From contig MARA01000001.1 in assembly GCA_001792895.1 (NCBI GenBank), positions 682,001 to 746,000 on the forward strand: a DNA stretch of 64,000 bases. Reading direction: 5' to 3'. This DNA is from Lentinus brumalis. Its lineage: Eukaryota > Basidiomycota > Agaricomycetes > Polyporales > Polyporaceae. The position numbers and the translations under genes are program-made. Shown here piece by piece: positions 45,201-55,560 of this stretch; positions within the stretch are counted from its first letter, which is position 1; the number at the start of each line of letters is the position of its first letter. The notes under the pieces were generated by a model, which did not search any database, had not been told where the DNA came from, and worked only from the letters and a program-made list of their open reading frames with translations.

Positions 45201-48010
45201 GACTGGAGGTCCTCGAGGAACGTCTCCGGGACGACGTCATTAACGAAGTCCACGCCTTCGGCGGACGGTGGGTACTCCGCATCATCGGCATTGAATCCCA
45301 TGCTCATCGCTCGTTTGACTTCCATCAGCGTCCTCTTGCATACTGAGACGCCTGATGGCTCCGTCATTCCGATCTGGGAGGAGGTCAACAGCGAAGACAT
45401 CATGGTACTCAAGGACGTCATGGCGCAGCGCAGACATATCGGGGATCACCTCGAGCTCGGATACGCGCGCATACCCATTACAGCGGAGCGTCCACCAGAC
45501 TTCACGGACCTCAGCGAGCTCATTGAGGTCATGATTCGCAGCAACGCTACTGGCGCACCGGTGGTCATCAATTGCCAGCTGGGCCGTGGGCGGAGTACGC
45601 TCACGTCCGTCATCATGCTGCTCATCCAGCAATGGCTCGCGACTGCTACTCGAGTCAGAGATCCGACGACGCCCGGCACGTTGCAGCGCACCCTGACGAA
45701 TGAAGTGGTTCCGTACCATCGCAATACTCGTCAGTCGTACCAGATCATCAACAGTGAGTCTGAACGGTATTTGTCGTGTTCAGCGGTGCTGACATGGCCC
45801 AGACCTCCTTCGCGTGATCCGCAAGGGACCAATGGTCAAGCAAGCAGTCGACGACGCGATCGACCGATGCGCCGAAGTGTTCAACCTGCGCGACTCGATT
45901 GAAGAGGCGCGCATGCGCGCAGAGCAGGCGACTGACGAGCGACAGCGGAAGCAGCACGCGCACCGCGGCCTGCAGAACTTGCGCCGCTACTTTGAGCTCA
46001 TCATCTTCCAGGCGTACTTGCAGTCCACGGAGCCGGACACGATGCAGACCCACGAGTCGTTCGAGTCGTTTGTGAAGGACCGCCCTGTGATCAAGACGTT
46101 CGAGAAGGAGCTGCTCTCGGAGGACCTGAATACCCTCAAGCCGCTTGAACGTGTCGATGTCTCGGAGGGCGTGCCTCTCCCGGACGAGGTGCAGAAGGTC
46201 GTCGCCAACCGCTCTGGGAACATCTTGTCTGCGTCGACTATCCTCAAGAGCGATTTCTTCTCGAACCTCCAGAAGATGAGCTTGCCAGAGTACGTCCCCC
46301 ATTCACAGTGAGTTCCTATGGCTGATTTTTTGGCAGGCGCATCGAAGGCGCACCGAACTTCCGACGGGTGCCCCTGACCCTTCGACTCGTCTCTACACCC
46401 GTGTCTTCCCCCGGCAGTGACCACTTCGATTTCATCACCGGCAACGACAACAAGTGGGTCTGCGGCAGGTGTGTGAGCATTGCTTGCAGCGTGTCCCTCA
46501 TCCTCACCTGCAGTAACGTTCAGCGGCATGCCTACTCTCGACGGCCTGAGGCGCGCATTACAGCGGGTGAACGCACACCCAGATGGGACCAACAAAGTGT
46601 ATTGGACGTCCCTTCGCGAAGTCAGCCATGGCACTTTACTCCGATTCTCGTGGAAGCTGATCACCGCCCATAGGAACCGGTAATATATGTCGCAGGCCGC
46701 CCGCACGTCCTGCGACTCGTCGACAAGCCGCTCGAGAACGTCGAGTGAGTGATTTCCCGTTGTGGGCGGCCGTCACAGTGCACTGATGTGAGCTCTGGTG
46801 CAGGGCCACGGGAGTGACCACGGTGGTGGTCGAGGCTATGGAAGATAACCTGAAGCGCGATGTCATCCGGGAGGTCCGCGCGGGCAATGGCCGTATCCTA
46901 CTCCACGACGAAGTCGAGGAGCGTCCGGGTGTCTTCAAGATTATCCCGATCTGGGAGGAGGTCGAGGAGAAGGACATCATGACTCCGCGGGATGTGTACA
47001 ACCTCATGGTCCAGGAGGGCTACAAGGTCGGTCCGAGACCTCTTTCCGCTCGCATCCATGATTGACTTGCTGCGATGTCTTGGCAGGTTGATTATGACCG
47101 CGTGGCTGTGGTACGTATCAAAGCACTCGCTGTCTGGACGTGTCTCATCCCGTCGCTCATGCCTCGCGTAGACGGACGAACAGGCCCCGCTTCCGGGCGC
47201 ACTCTCGCAACTGCTGATGCGCGTGCGCACAGGACTGCAGAGCGGCGAGCCTGCGGACTTTATCTTCAACTGCCAGATGGGCCGCGGTCGCACGACGAGC
47301 GGGATGGTCACTGCCTGCTTGATTGCGACGACGATGACCTGGGAGCACGCTGCGGAAGAGAGCTTCTCGGAACAGATCCAGAACGCTAACGCGCTTGAGC
47401 ACTACGATGCGATGGACGGGCCTTCCGAAGAGGAGGCGTATCTTGAAGGTATGCATAGCTATTCCTATTCTGCCGATATACAAACCGGGCGCTGACGGCG
47501 ATCGTGTAGGAGAGTACAAAGTCATCCTGCAGCTCGTCAGCGTGCTGTCGCATGGGAAGCTCGCGAAGCGGCTGACCGACCGGGCCATCGACCAGATGCA
47601 GGATGTCCAGAACCTGCGCAAGGCGATATACGAGTGCGTGTCTCGGCGGCGTGCACCGTGGCACTGAGACAGGAAGCGTGAACGCTGACTGCCCCTCTCT
47701 TCCCCTTGGCGGCTGCAGCTACAAACTCAAGGTCGACGCGTGCGAGAAAGGGAGTGCAAAGCAGCGGAAGCTGATGGATCTCGGCGTGAACTACCTGTAC
47801 GGCGCATTCCCAGAGTCTGGATCGTGCAGGGCTGATTGCTGACCTGTCGCCGCGGCGCTGCGGATGTCTAGGTACCGGTACGGCACGCTGATCGTGTTCG
47901 CGAACTACCTCATCGAGATGCGGGAGGGCAAGGCAGAGGTGAGCTTCCCGGAGTGGCTGCAGACGCGGCGGGAGATTACGACGTTGCTGGGACGGCGGTC
48001 GCTAGACTAG
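42244..48010 (+). CDS. Paladin-like dual-specificity/inositol phosphatase family protein
   Basis: Large multi-exon relative of animal paladin (PALD1), which carries repeated tyrosine-phosphatase-fold modules and is reported to act on phosphoinositides. Start MAMNIRPANGTVRPGSAP at 42244; stop after LLGRRSLD at 48008-48010. Three CX5R loops are visible: FNCGMGAVRTTFAM (Cys codon 43554), INCQLGRGRSTLTSV (45573) and FNCQMGRGRTTSGMV (47271). Each is preceded by a module with GxxxxRGFILKTDHYPSG- or GTLLKSDQW-like openings, NVYGVAQP or NFRNIPGTNIYALGQPT, and REEP(I/V)VYVNG-type strands (LREEPIVYVNGAPYCLR near 45050). The repeated WEEV(N/E)(S/E)(E/K)DIM segments show module duplication. More than 15 short introns are implied; exact exon ends were not all fixed. 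Confidence 0.88.
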
Positions 48011-48442
48011 TGCGGTGTTGCTTGTGCTGTATTGTACTCTGTTTCTTGTACTACGTTCTGCTACATGGATTCCCTACGCCAGCGGAGTCGTTGGCCGTCA
48101 TTGATGAGCAGCGTAGTATCAGCATCACGGTGAGCGCGGACGAGGCTGAGGCCTTGAGACGCCGAGGGCGATAAATATCAGTCGCCGTGGCAGCTGCACG
48201 TGACTTCCACCGCCTTGGAGTGGACTTGTTGGCTGCCGTTGTCGCTCTCGTCTCGCCCTCTCCGTCTCGCTCGACTCCGGCCATTCCGTTTGCTTCCAGT
48301 TGTCTTCGGCCCACCCAGCGCGCGCGCGCATCGTCGACGACGTCCAGCACGACTACGCACCCGAGGCCGCCTTCTTTATCTAATACACCGCCGGCTGGTA
48401 TAATCCCCTCTCCATCCTTCGCTGCACTCGACTCTGCTCCAT
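48011..48442. promoter_or_regulatory. Tandem intergenic region, promoter of the sensor-like gene
   Basis: 432 nt between two plus-strand genes. A GATAAATATC sequence near 48169 could serve as a TATA-type element; a CT-rich leader precedes the ATG. This is a positional inference only. Confidence 0.35.
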
Positions 48443-49895
48443 ATGTTGACTTCCCGGTCCCTCGCACGATGTCTCGTTTTCCTTTCCGTTAACGCACTCG
48501 TTCTCTCCGGGGCCGCTGCTCGTCAAGACCATGCCCTCGCATTCCCGACGCCCGCACCTGTCGCGCCTCGTGCAATCTTCCCTCCCTTCGGTGGTGGCGG
48601 CGCCGGTTCTGGCACCGAGACGGGCACCTCCACCGACACGCTCGCTACGAGCACGTCCGCCACATCAACCTCCGCCACGTCGTCGGCAACATCAGCCTCT
48701 ACGTCTGATACGGCGACCAGCACGAGCGGCACCTCGACGTCAACGTCAGACACTGCGACGTCGACTTCGGCCTCTGCGACCTCCTCCTCCACCTCCGCAA
48801 CGAGTTCGGTCACTTCTGCTCCGATCACCACACCGCCCCCTGCCTCGCCCACCGTCTCGGCATCCGTGACTACAAATGCGCAGGGCGTAGAGACGACGGT
48901 GTTCATGACTTTGACGCCCACTCTCTCGGACACCTCTTCAGCATCCGCGACCTCTGCAGGCTCGTCGTCCGGGACATCGACCAAGTCCAGCGGCATCAGC
49001 AAGTCGACGATCATTGGTCTCTCCGTGTCTGGTGGAGTGGCGCTGATTGGTCTTGTTACTTTCATCGTTTGGAAGTTCACCCGCAAGCGGTTCACCGACG
49101 ATGACTTCGACAGTGAGTCTGTCTTCTTTCTATCCCGCTTCCCCACGTCGCCCGCTGTGGTCCGCAAAATGCACCCTGGATATGCTGCACCGGTCTCGGC
49201 TACATCATGCAATGAAAGGCGTTCGCAGCCGGGCACTGGGACCGCACCTATGTTTATGCGGTCATAAGCGGACGGTTAGCCGGACCCTAGCATAGGGTTT
49301 GTGTAGTTGTGGCGACCGAGAGTGTATGAAGCCTGATTACTGACGAACCCTACAGACGAGGCAATCAAATGGCCTGAGCTCAATGCGCACGGCGACGATA
49401 TCCACGCACCCTCCCCACGAACAGGACCGGCGGCGCGGGCTTCGAGACACCGTCCCAGGTCAACCTTGCGCGGCCCGACTCGCGTGCAGGCAGTATCGCG
49501 CCGTCCGCGGCAGCATCCTCAGTCGAACTCTTTGCCAACCGCGACCCCTATGCCGTACCTCCTCTCCCTCACCTCAATCCGAACATGCCGTACCGCGATG
49601 ACCCCAGCCAGGTCTACTACGACAACGATCCATACGCCCAAGCGCCGCCCCCAGGCGAGGCATACCCCATGACCCAGATCAACCGCGGGCGTTCGCCAGG
49701 TCCTCAGATGGCAATGCAAGGCGGTTTCGACGCGCGGGTTGCGAGTCCCGCTCCCCAGGCGCTCGGCGCCGACTACCGCGCGCGCAGTCCAGGACCGGCA
49801 ATGTCGCTCTATTCTGGCCGCGCGTCGCCGGGCCGCAGGCTGGACGTATGTCGCCCGGACCCCAAATGGCGTATGGCCAGGGTGGTGGGTACTGA
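48443..49895 (+). CDS. Single-pass Ser/Thr-rich membrane protein (Mid2/WSC-like layout), frameshifted
   Basis: Layout of a fungal cell-surface sensor, but no cysteine-rich WSC domain is present. ATG 48443 gives a signal peptide (MLTSRSLARCLVFLSVNALV), an ectodomain of about 150 residues made mostly of Ser/Thr (probably O-mannosylated), a transmembrane helix (IIGLSVSGGVALIGLVTFIV) and a basic stop-transfer WKFTRKR. The intron at 49112-49354 joins DDDFDNEAIKWPELNAHGDD. The cytoplasmic part GGAGFETPSQVNLARPDS ... ELFANRDPYAVPPLPHLNP ... ends in repeats of R-x-SPGPQM. Two frame breaks occur: near 49425-49432 (before GGAGFE) and near 49829 (between RASP and GPQAGRMSPGPQMAYG). With both ignored the stop is 49893-49895. 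They may be assembly errors or inactivating changes. Confidence 0.72.
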
Positions 49896-50256
49896 TCGCG
49901 CCGCAGGCAACGCGTGCGCATACTGGAGAGTGGGACGCTGTGGCTGGGCCATACACGGATGTCGGAGCTTATGGGTGGACTGGGAGTGGAAAAGGAAGGC
50001 TGGCTGTCTTGGACTACGTCTGCGTCGGACTCTCAGCAGCCGGCGGAGCGTGGGCTCATGTGGGGGTTGCACCGAGCTTGGTCTCGGGGCTACCCCGCAT
50101 CGCCTACGGCAGGTCGGGCTCGTACGCACACACATCGCATCGCATCGCATCGCACACGTATACCCGTACAGGACGCATACACAACGTACAAGTCTGCTCT
50201 ACAAGCATGGGCTGCCGGGCCAGATGTTCACTCGTTTGGCGTTTGGATCGAACTAG

Positions 50257-52238
50257 ATGTTGTGCGCATTCTGTCATCGTCGTTCTCCGTGTCGTTACCT
50301 CTAATGCAAGCTGTCCGATTCTCCCACCCGCCTGGCGCGCTGTGCCTCTAGATCCAGCCAGTTCAGTGTGAACTCGGCACCCCGTCTGGCATGTCGCATG
50401 CTCAGCAAAACCTTGTCCATACCCTTTGCGCCCTCCTGGCGTCCACGTTCCTTCCCACTCGTCCCCACTTCCGTTGCGGCTCTGCATCCCTGTCACTGTT
50501 CCCTACCTTATCCTTATCATGCTGTCGTCCGTCTGTCCATCCTAGAGCGCATCCCATTGCATGCCTCGACTCTCTGTCTCCATACCATCTGTCATCTCCG
50601 TCTCCATCTCCGCATTGTGCCCCCAGGCACGTCCCCTCGTTTACATGCACGACCCGGACACGTCTCCCTATATCCATGTCACACCATCCGTACTCTAGAG
50701 CCTGCCGTAACTCCATCCTCGCCGAGGACACCGTTTGCTCTTCTGTCTTCCTCCCCACTTCTGTCTTCCGCGCTTCTTCGTTCTCCGTTGGACTTGACGA
50801 ATGTGTTCATCCATATACATACCTTCGAATTCGTTCCGTTCATAGCTAGCTGTTTGAGACCCGACCCGGACGGAGTACTTACTAGTACTTAGATTGGATT
50901 GGTGTATATATGAGTAAGTACAGTGAGCATGGATCCCCGAGTCGGGATACCCATCGCAGCGTCGTTTCATGGCAATCGGCAATTACATTGTACATGACAG
51001 ATATGCACGGTGGCGTGCGCGTGTGGCTCGAGATCCTTGTGTTCCCCGGGTGCGCTCTCGGGCCTGAGGTTCGTACCTTACTTCCGGAGGTTATAGGGCC
51101 GTATGCATGGCTGAGAGTCCCTGCGAGTATTTCTGGATCCTTCAACGGCTCCTGCTGACTGCCTGAGCTTGAAAGGTACCGGTAAGTACTGGTACTGAAT
51201 CGCTGAAGTTGCATCCGACAGCCATGTGTACTTCAGGCACGTTGTGTACTTACAGTCGTCGATCACCGGTGTCATGGTGCTGAGTCATACATAACCTCGC
51301 TCTGCGTGGACCTGCCGGGTCGAGTCTTGGCATTCATGCACTTCGGTGAGTACCTGACCTCTTCAATGCGCGGAGGCATGTTTTTGACAGAACGGCGACG
51401 CGTCCTGCCACTTTCACAGCCTCAGGTCTAGCCGTTTGAACGAGCTTATAAGTCCTCTATTATTCTCCACAGTCTGCCGATGCCAAATTGTTGCCGTCGA
51501 ACATTCTGTGCGCAGGCATGGCTCAATTGCAATGTTATAACAGGTTATAACCCTAGGATCACACCCACGCAAACTGTAGAGCCGCTGGAGGCTGCTGGTT
51601 TCCGCCAGATGTGTCGGGATTTTCCTTTACAGGACGGGATCACTGGCCACGTTCTCAAAATACGATGTGCCTGGAGGCCTCCTAGCCTCTGTCTCAAACG
51701 ATCCAGCGATGAGGATCAGGGTAAATCTCATGGCCGCGCTGGTCGCAGGCACGCGCACCTTTCACGTCCGTCCATGGCACTCTTGCGTCTCGGGCAGTGC
51801 CACATTGGAGGCAGAAACACTGCTCACCCGACGTACCTCCAAGAGGTGCTCTGATGTATACCTGCTGCGTTGTGAGAGCTCAGAGAGAACGCCGGCCGCG
51901 CCACCGGACACCGCCATCGATTCCCCTCCGCGTCCTCTGCAAGATCTTGCAAGATGTAGCCAGAGTCTCGAGATTCCCGACCTCACTTCCAAATCGGGGC
52001 ACGTCCACGAAATTGCTGGCAGCGGCCGTCGGTGACATGCACCGCCAGGCCTCGCCAGGCGAAGGTTATATCCAACTTGGCGGGCAAGTACTCGCACCGA
52101 CGATCGATTGTAGTTATTGCTGATGGTGGCGCCCAGTCTATAACATGAAGAAAGTGTGGACGCGCTGCCGCCGCATCCTCTTCTCTTTCTCGAGTCTCGG
52201 CGTCACCCTTCTCCCTGCCTCGCCGGTGTACGTTCTGG
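50257..52238. other. Intergenic, no supportable gene; one microsatellite
   Basis: About 2 kb. Short (CGCAT)n simple repeat at 50132-50155. The strand 50400-50800 is strongly pyrimidine-rich, giving long open frames without domains. TACTAGTACTTA-type palindromes near 50880. Frames at 51480-52100 show no familiar motif. Confidence 0.45.
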
Positions 52239-54618
52239 ATGGCAGATATTGATAGCACATACGGCGCCGCCCTCCTCGGGCTCGTTGTCAGTGCTTGGTG
52301 AGTTTCCTTGTCCATGGTGCCTACAATCATCTGCGATACTCACGCCGGATTCTGTCGCAGTCTCTATGGGATCACGCTGCTGCAGGCGTACGTGGACTAA
52401 TAGACGGGCGAGGATGCTGCTGATTTGCGGGACGTGCATGTAGTTTCAGTTATTTCAGGTTTGTTGCCAGACCCAGTGGTGCCCTCACGAGTCCTAAACC
52501 CCGTTTTAGGAATTACTCAAGTGACAGATTGTTCATAAAGTCGCTCGTACGTACTCCTGCTGAGTTCTAGAGTCGAGCTAACCCAAGACGCATCGACTCA
52601 GGTCGTCATCCTCATGTGAGGGGACATGTTCGTCATGCAAAGGCTTTACTAACTATACGCCGCGGCTCACGCGTAGAGTACTGGATTCAATGCATCTCGC
52701 TCTTTGCACGCGGACAGTATATTGGTGAGCATGGTGGTAGTGCGGTACGATCGCGCTGCCTGTACTGAACAGCGTTTCAGGTACTTGGTCACGAACTTCG
52801 GCAATGTGAGCAATCTGGATATGACCACTTGGTACGTACGCGAGCATTTCTCGGGACGCATTACCATCTCACCACGTCTCGGTTCTTCTAGGAGCATGGC
52901 TGTGAGTCGTTTCTGTCGCATATACGGCCCCGGACCTGATGTCTGTCGGGTGCAGCTGCAAACAGACTGCAATGTAAGTCTACACGTTGCTCGTTGTCCC
53001 TTCGGAAACTTATCTACCTTGACGACGGCAGGGCATTATTGGACTGATCGTTCAATTGTGCGTCCCGTCTCCGTTCTCTCCCGTCCTCTCTCGCCCGGAA
53101 GCTCACTCGCGGGCTCCCCAGCTTCTTCGCGCGTCGCCTGTGGATCAGTGGGTGAACTTCTGTAAGGCTATCGTCTTCGCTCTCACCGATCGTGCGCACA
53201 TTGTGACAGTGAGCGAAAACTGGTTAATCACCGCTGTCGTCGTGAGTCGGTCCCTGCTATACCTCAACGTGTCGGTGAGTATCTGACCGCCTTGTCAGGT
53301 CATCCTGGCACTCCTTCATTTTGGTGAGTACCTAGCCCGCACGGCGTCGCTGGCATGTGAAGGATATACGCAGGCTTCTGAACGGCGTTTCGTGTTGCTC
53401 CGTTCACAGGTCTCGGTGTCGGTGAGAATCTATACCTGCATCTTTCTCGAATACTACATGCTGACCCCTGTGCCCTATCAGTGTTTACGGCTGAGTCGTG
53501 AGTGCCGTTCCCCCGCACCCAAAGGGTGCACTCTGACCCTCCGTAGATTCATACTCGGCCGCTACTCGAAGTTCAAGTCCCTCACAGTAAGCACGTCTCT
53601 TCGCTTGCTGGTTTGTTGGCAGGCACATACAAGGATACACAGTGGGTAACATGTCTTGGCCTTGGATCGGCCGCCGTCGCGGACATTATCATCGCTGTTG
53701 CCATGTGCTACTACTTGTACACGAAGCGGACGGGTCTTAGGGGGTAAGAGATCCACAGCGGAAGCATGCGGACGGCGTTGCTGAAATTGGATACTCCATA
53801 GTACCGACTCCGTCCTAGCGTTGCTCATGGTGTACAGCATCAACAGTGGTTTGGCCACCAGGTAAGTTTCTCGCACGGTAGTCCCAACGAAAGGCTCACA
53901 ACTCGAACGCCGCCTGCAGCATTATTGCGACGCTATGTGTTGTCCTGGTGGGTCTCTTTGTGTCAGTGCTTTCACCGGAAAGTCTGACCGTCTTCGTCTA
54001 GTTCGGCGCGATGCCCACGAACTTCATCTGGCTCGGCTTCTTCTGGATCATGGGCAAATGTGAGTGTCGATGGAAGTGGACGTGTCGTAATGACTGACTG
54101 ATCGCCGTAATACCGCAGGTTATGTCAACTCCTTCCTAGGACTGTACGTGCCGTTACTTCCTATCGTGTCTGAATCCAGTCGTGAGCTAACAATCCTTCA
54201 GCCTCAACAGCCGCGAGAATCTGCGGGACAAAGTCTCAGGCGCCGTGCAGCTGAATCATCTCGGCGTGCAACACTTTTCCCAAGACGGCTTCAGCAGCGG
54301 AAACCACGGGTCCAAACCGCCAAGAGTGAGCACATGAGTGTTGGTTCTACCTGGCTATACTCACCAGTCACTATCAACAGACGAATCGTCTGAACGGCGT
54401 CGCGGTGTCCATCGAGACCATCACGGACTACAACCCAATCAAATTTTCGAAAGTCTGTGACTCTTGACGCTGTGCTTGGACGTATAGCTGACGCAGTGAC
54501 GGTTCACGTTTGCTTCGAGCAGAGTACAGCCGCTGAGAGGGAGGACCGAATGGACGCCATCCAGGAGGTCGAGATGAGGAAGCACACTAGCCTGAGGGAT
54601 GACGATAACTCGGTATGA
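52239..54618 (+). CDS. DUF6534-domain multi-pass membrane protein
   Basis: Member of a family very abundant in Agaricomycetes, predicted with about seven membrane helices; function unknown. Starts MADIDSTYGAALLGLVVSAC at 52239. Small exons, several under 60 nt, are joined through GTGAGT-type donors: LYGITLLQAFSYFRNYSSDR, LFIKSL, VYWYLVTNFGN, MTTWSMA, GIIGLIVQLFFARRLW, VILALLHFGLGV, FILGRYSKFKSLT, STDSVLALLMVYSINSGLAT, IIATLCVVLFGAMPTNFIWL and FFWIMGKCYVNSFLGLLNSR. The tail (ENLRDKVSG ... MRKHTSLRDDDNSV) is hydrophilic; stop 54616-54618. The NSGLAT and LLNSRENLR motifs are characteristic of the family. Individual middle exons are uncertain. Confidence 0.85.
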
Positions 54619-54649
54619 TCTGCAGGTAGACTGTTCCATGTAACTACTA

Positions 54650-55027
54650 TCACATTCGTTTCACCACGACGGACTGCCGCTCGGATAGATCTTGCGGGCT
54701 TTGTCCCATGTACTGCGTGATGTAGCTGTAATCTTTGCTTCCGTCTTTTGCCTCCATGAACCATTGTGATATCCTGTATAGTCCAGCGCGGCGGCTGTTG
54801 CTGCGCCGGGACCACAACTAGAAGTGTCGGAAATGACCTTGATACCAGTCACCCTCGCCCACCTTCCCCATACTTTCAAAACCCTGCACGTTCTCCGCCT
54901 CGTTGCCGGCAACGAATAACATTACCTCTTCGAGCGGGGCAGAGCAGAAGCGGCACTCGAATCAGTGCTCACCCCAAACCTTCAGAAGCATCAGAACGTC
55001 GACCAATGATCGTCCTTTTACGTCCAT
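54650..55027 (-). CDS. Possible small multi-exon gene, unknown
   Basis: Unrecognised. A chain from ATG 55027 (MDVKGRSLVDVLMLLKVW) through VMLFVAGNEAENVQGFESMG, KVGEGDW, then QWFMEAKDGSKDYSYITQYM and ending GQSPQDLSERQSVVVKRM (stop 54650-54652) can be joined by two short introns with GTGAGC and GTATCA donors, giving roughly 85 residues. The last exon has composition typical of real protein. A rival frame at 54661-54912 (CGPGAATAAALDYTGYHNGS) is also open. Tail to tail with the DUF6534 gene, 31 nt away. Treat as a hypothesis. Confidence 0.3.
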
Positions 55028-55560
55028 TCTTCGATAAGGAGGGAGGGTATACTGGGGTACCCCACATAATACACATTGCGTTATGCGAATTATTGTTGAG
55101 GCAAGAGCGTACGGTACGGAGTCGTCACGTTGCGTGTTCGGTAAATATGTAATTCAGGTAATCGGGGGAGTGAGAGCGGATGAACGAGGGTGGATCAGCT
55201 GTAGGAGCAATACATAGCGAAATACATTATGGTGGGTGAGCGGGGCGGTATATCACAAGAGAAGACGTGGGACGGAGGGCAATGTAGCATGCAGATGGGT
55301 CAGATGGTTCAAGTGCGGAATGAGACGTTGAGACTACGAAGAAGTAAATGATCCCATAGCATGCCAATCCAAGATGAAACGAACCGTATGTAAAAATGAA
55401 CGTCGATGTTGAACGCAGACGCCAAGAAATCCAGAACGAACGGGAACGAACACGATGATCCAGATCAATGATGAGATGAAAAGACGACAACAATCCCAAG
55501 GTACGTAGGTATCAGAAGCAGGAACGAAGGAGGCACAACGCATCTACGTCGCTTCCCGTA
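55028..55560. other. Intergenic, nothing recognised
   Basis: About 530 nt between the possible small gene and the 3' end of the Pro/Ser-rich gene. It is AT-richer than its surroundings, consistent with a 3' UTR and spacer. Confidence 0.4.

Noticed and set aside
50391..50892. Long plus-strand frames in a pyrimidine-rich stretch
   Set aside because: Length is explained by low stop-codon chance in CT-rich sequence; no domain or splice signal pattern.
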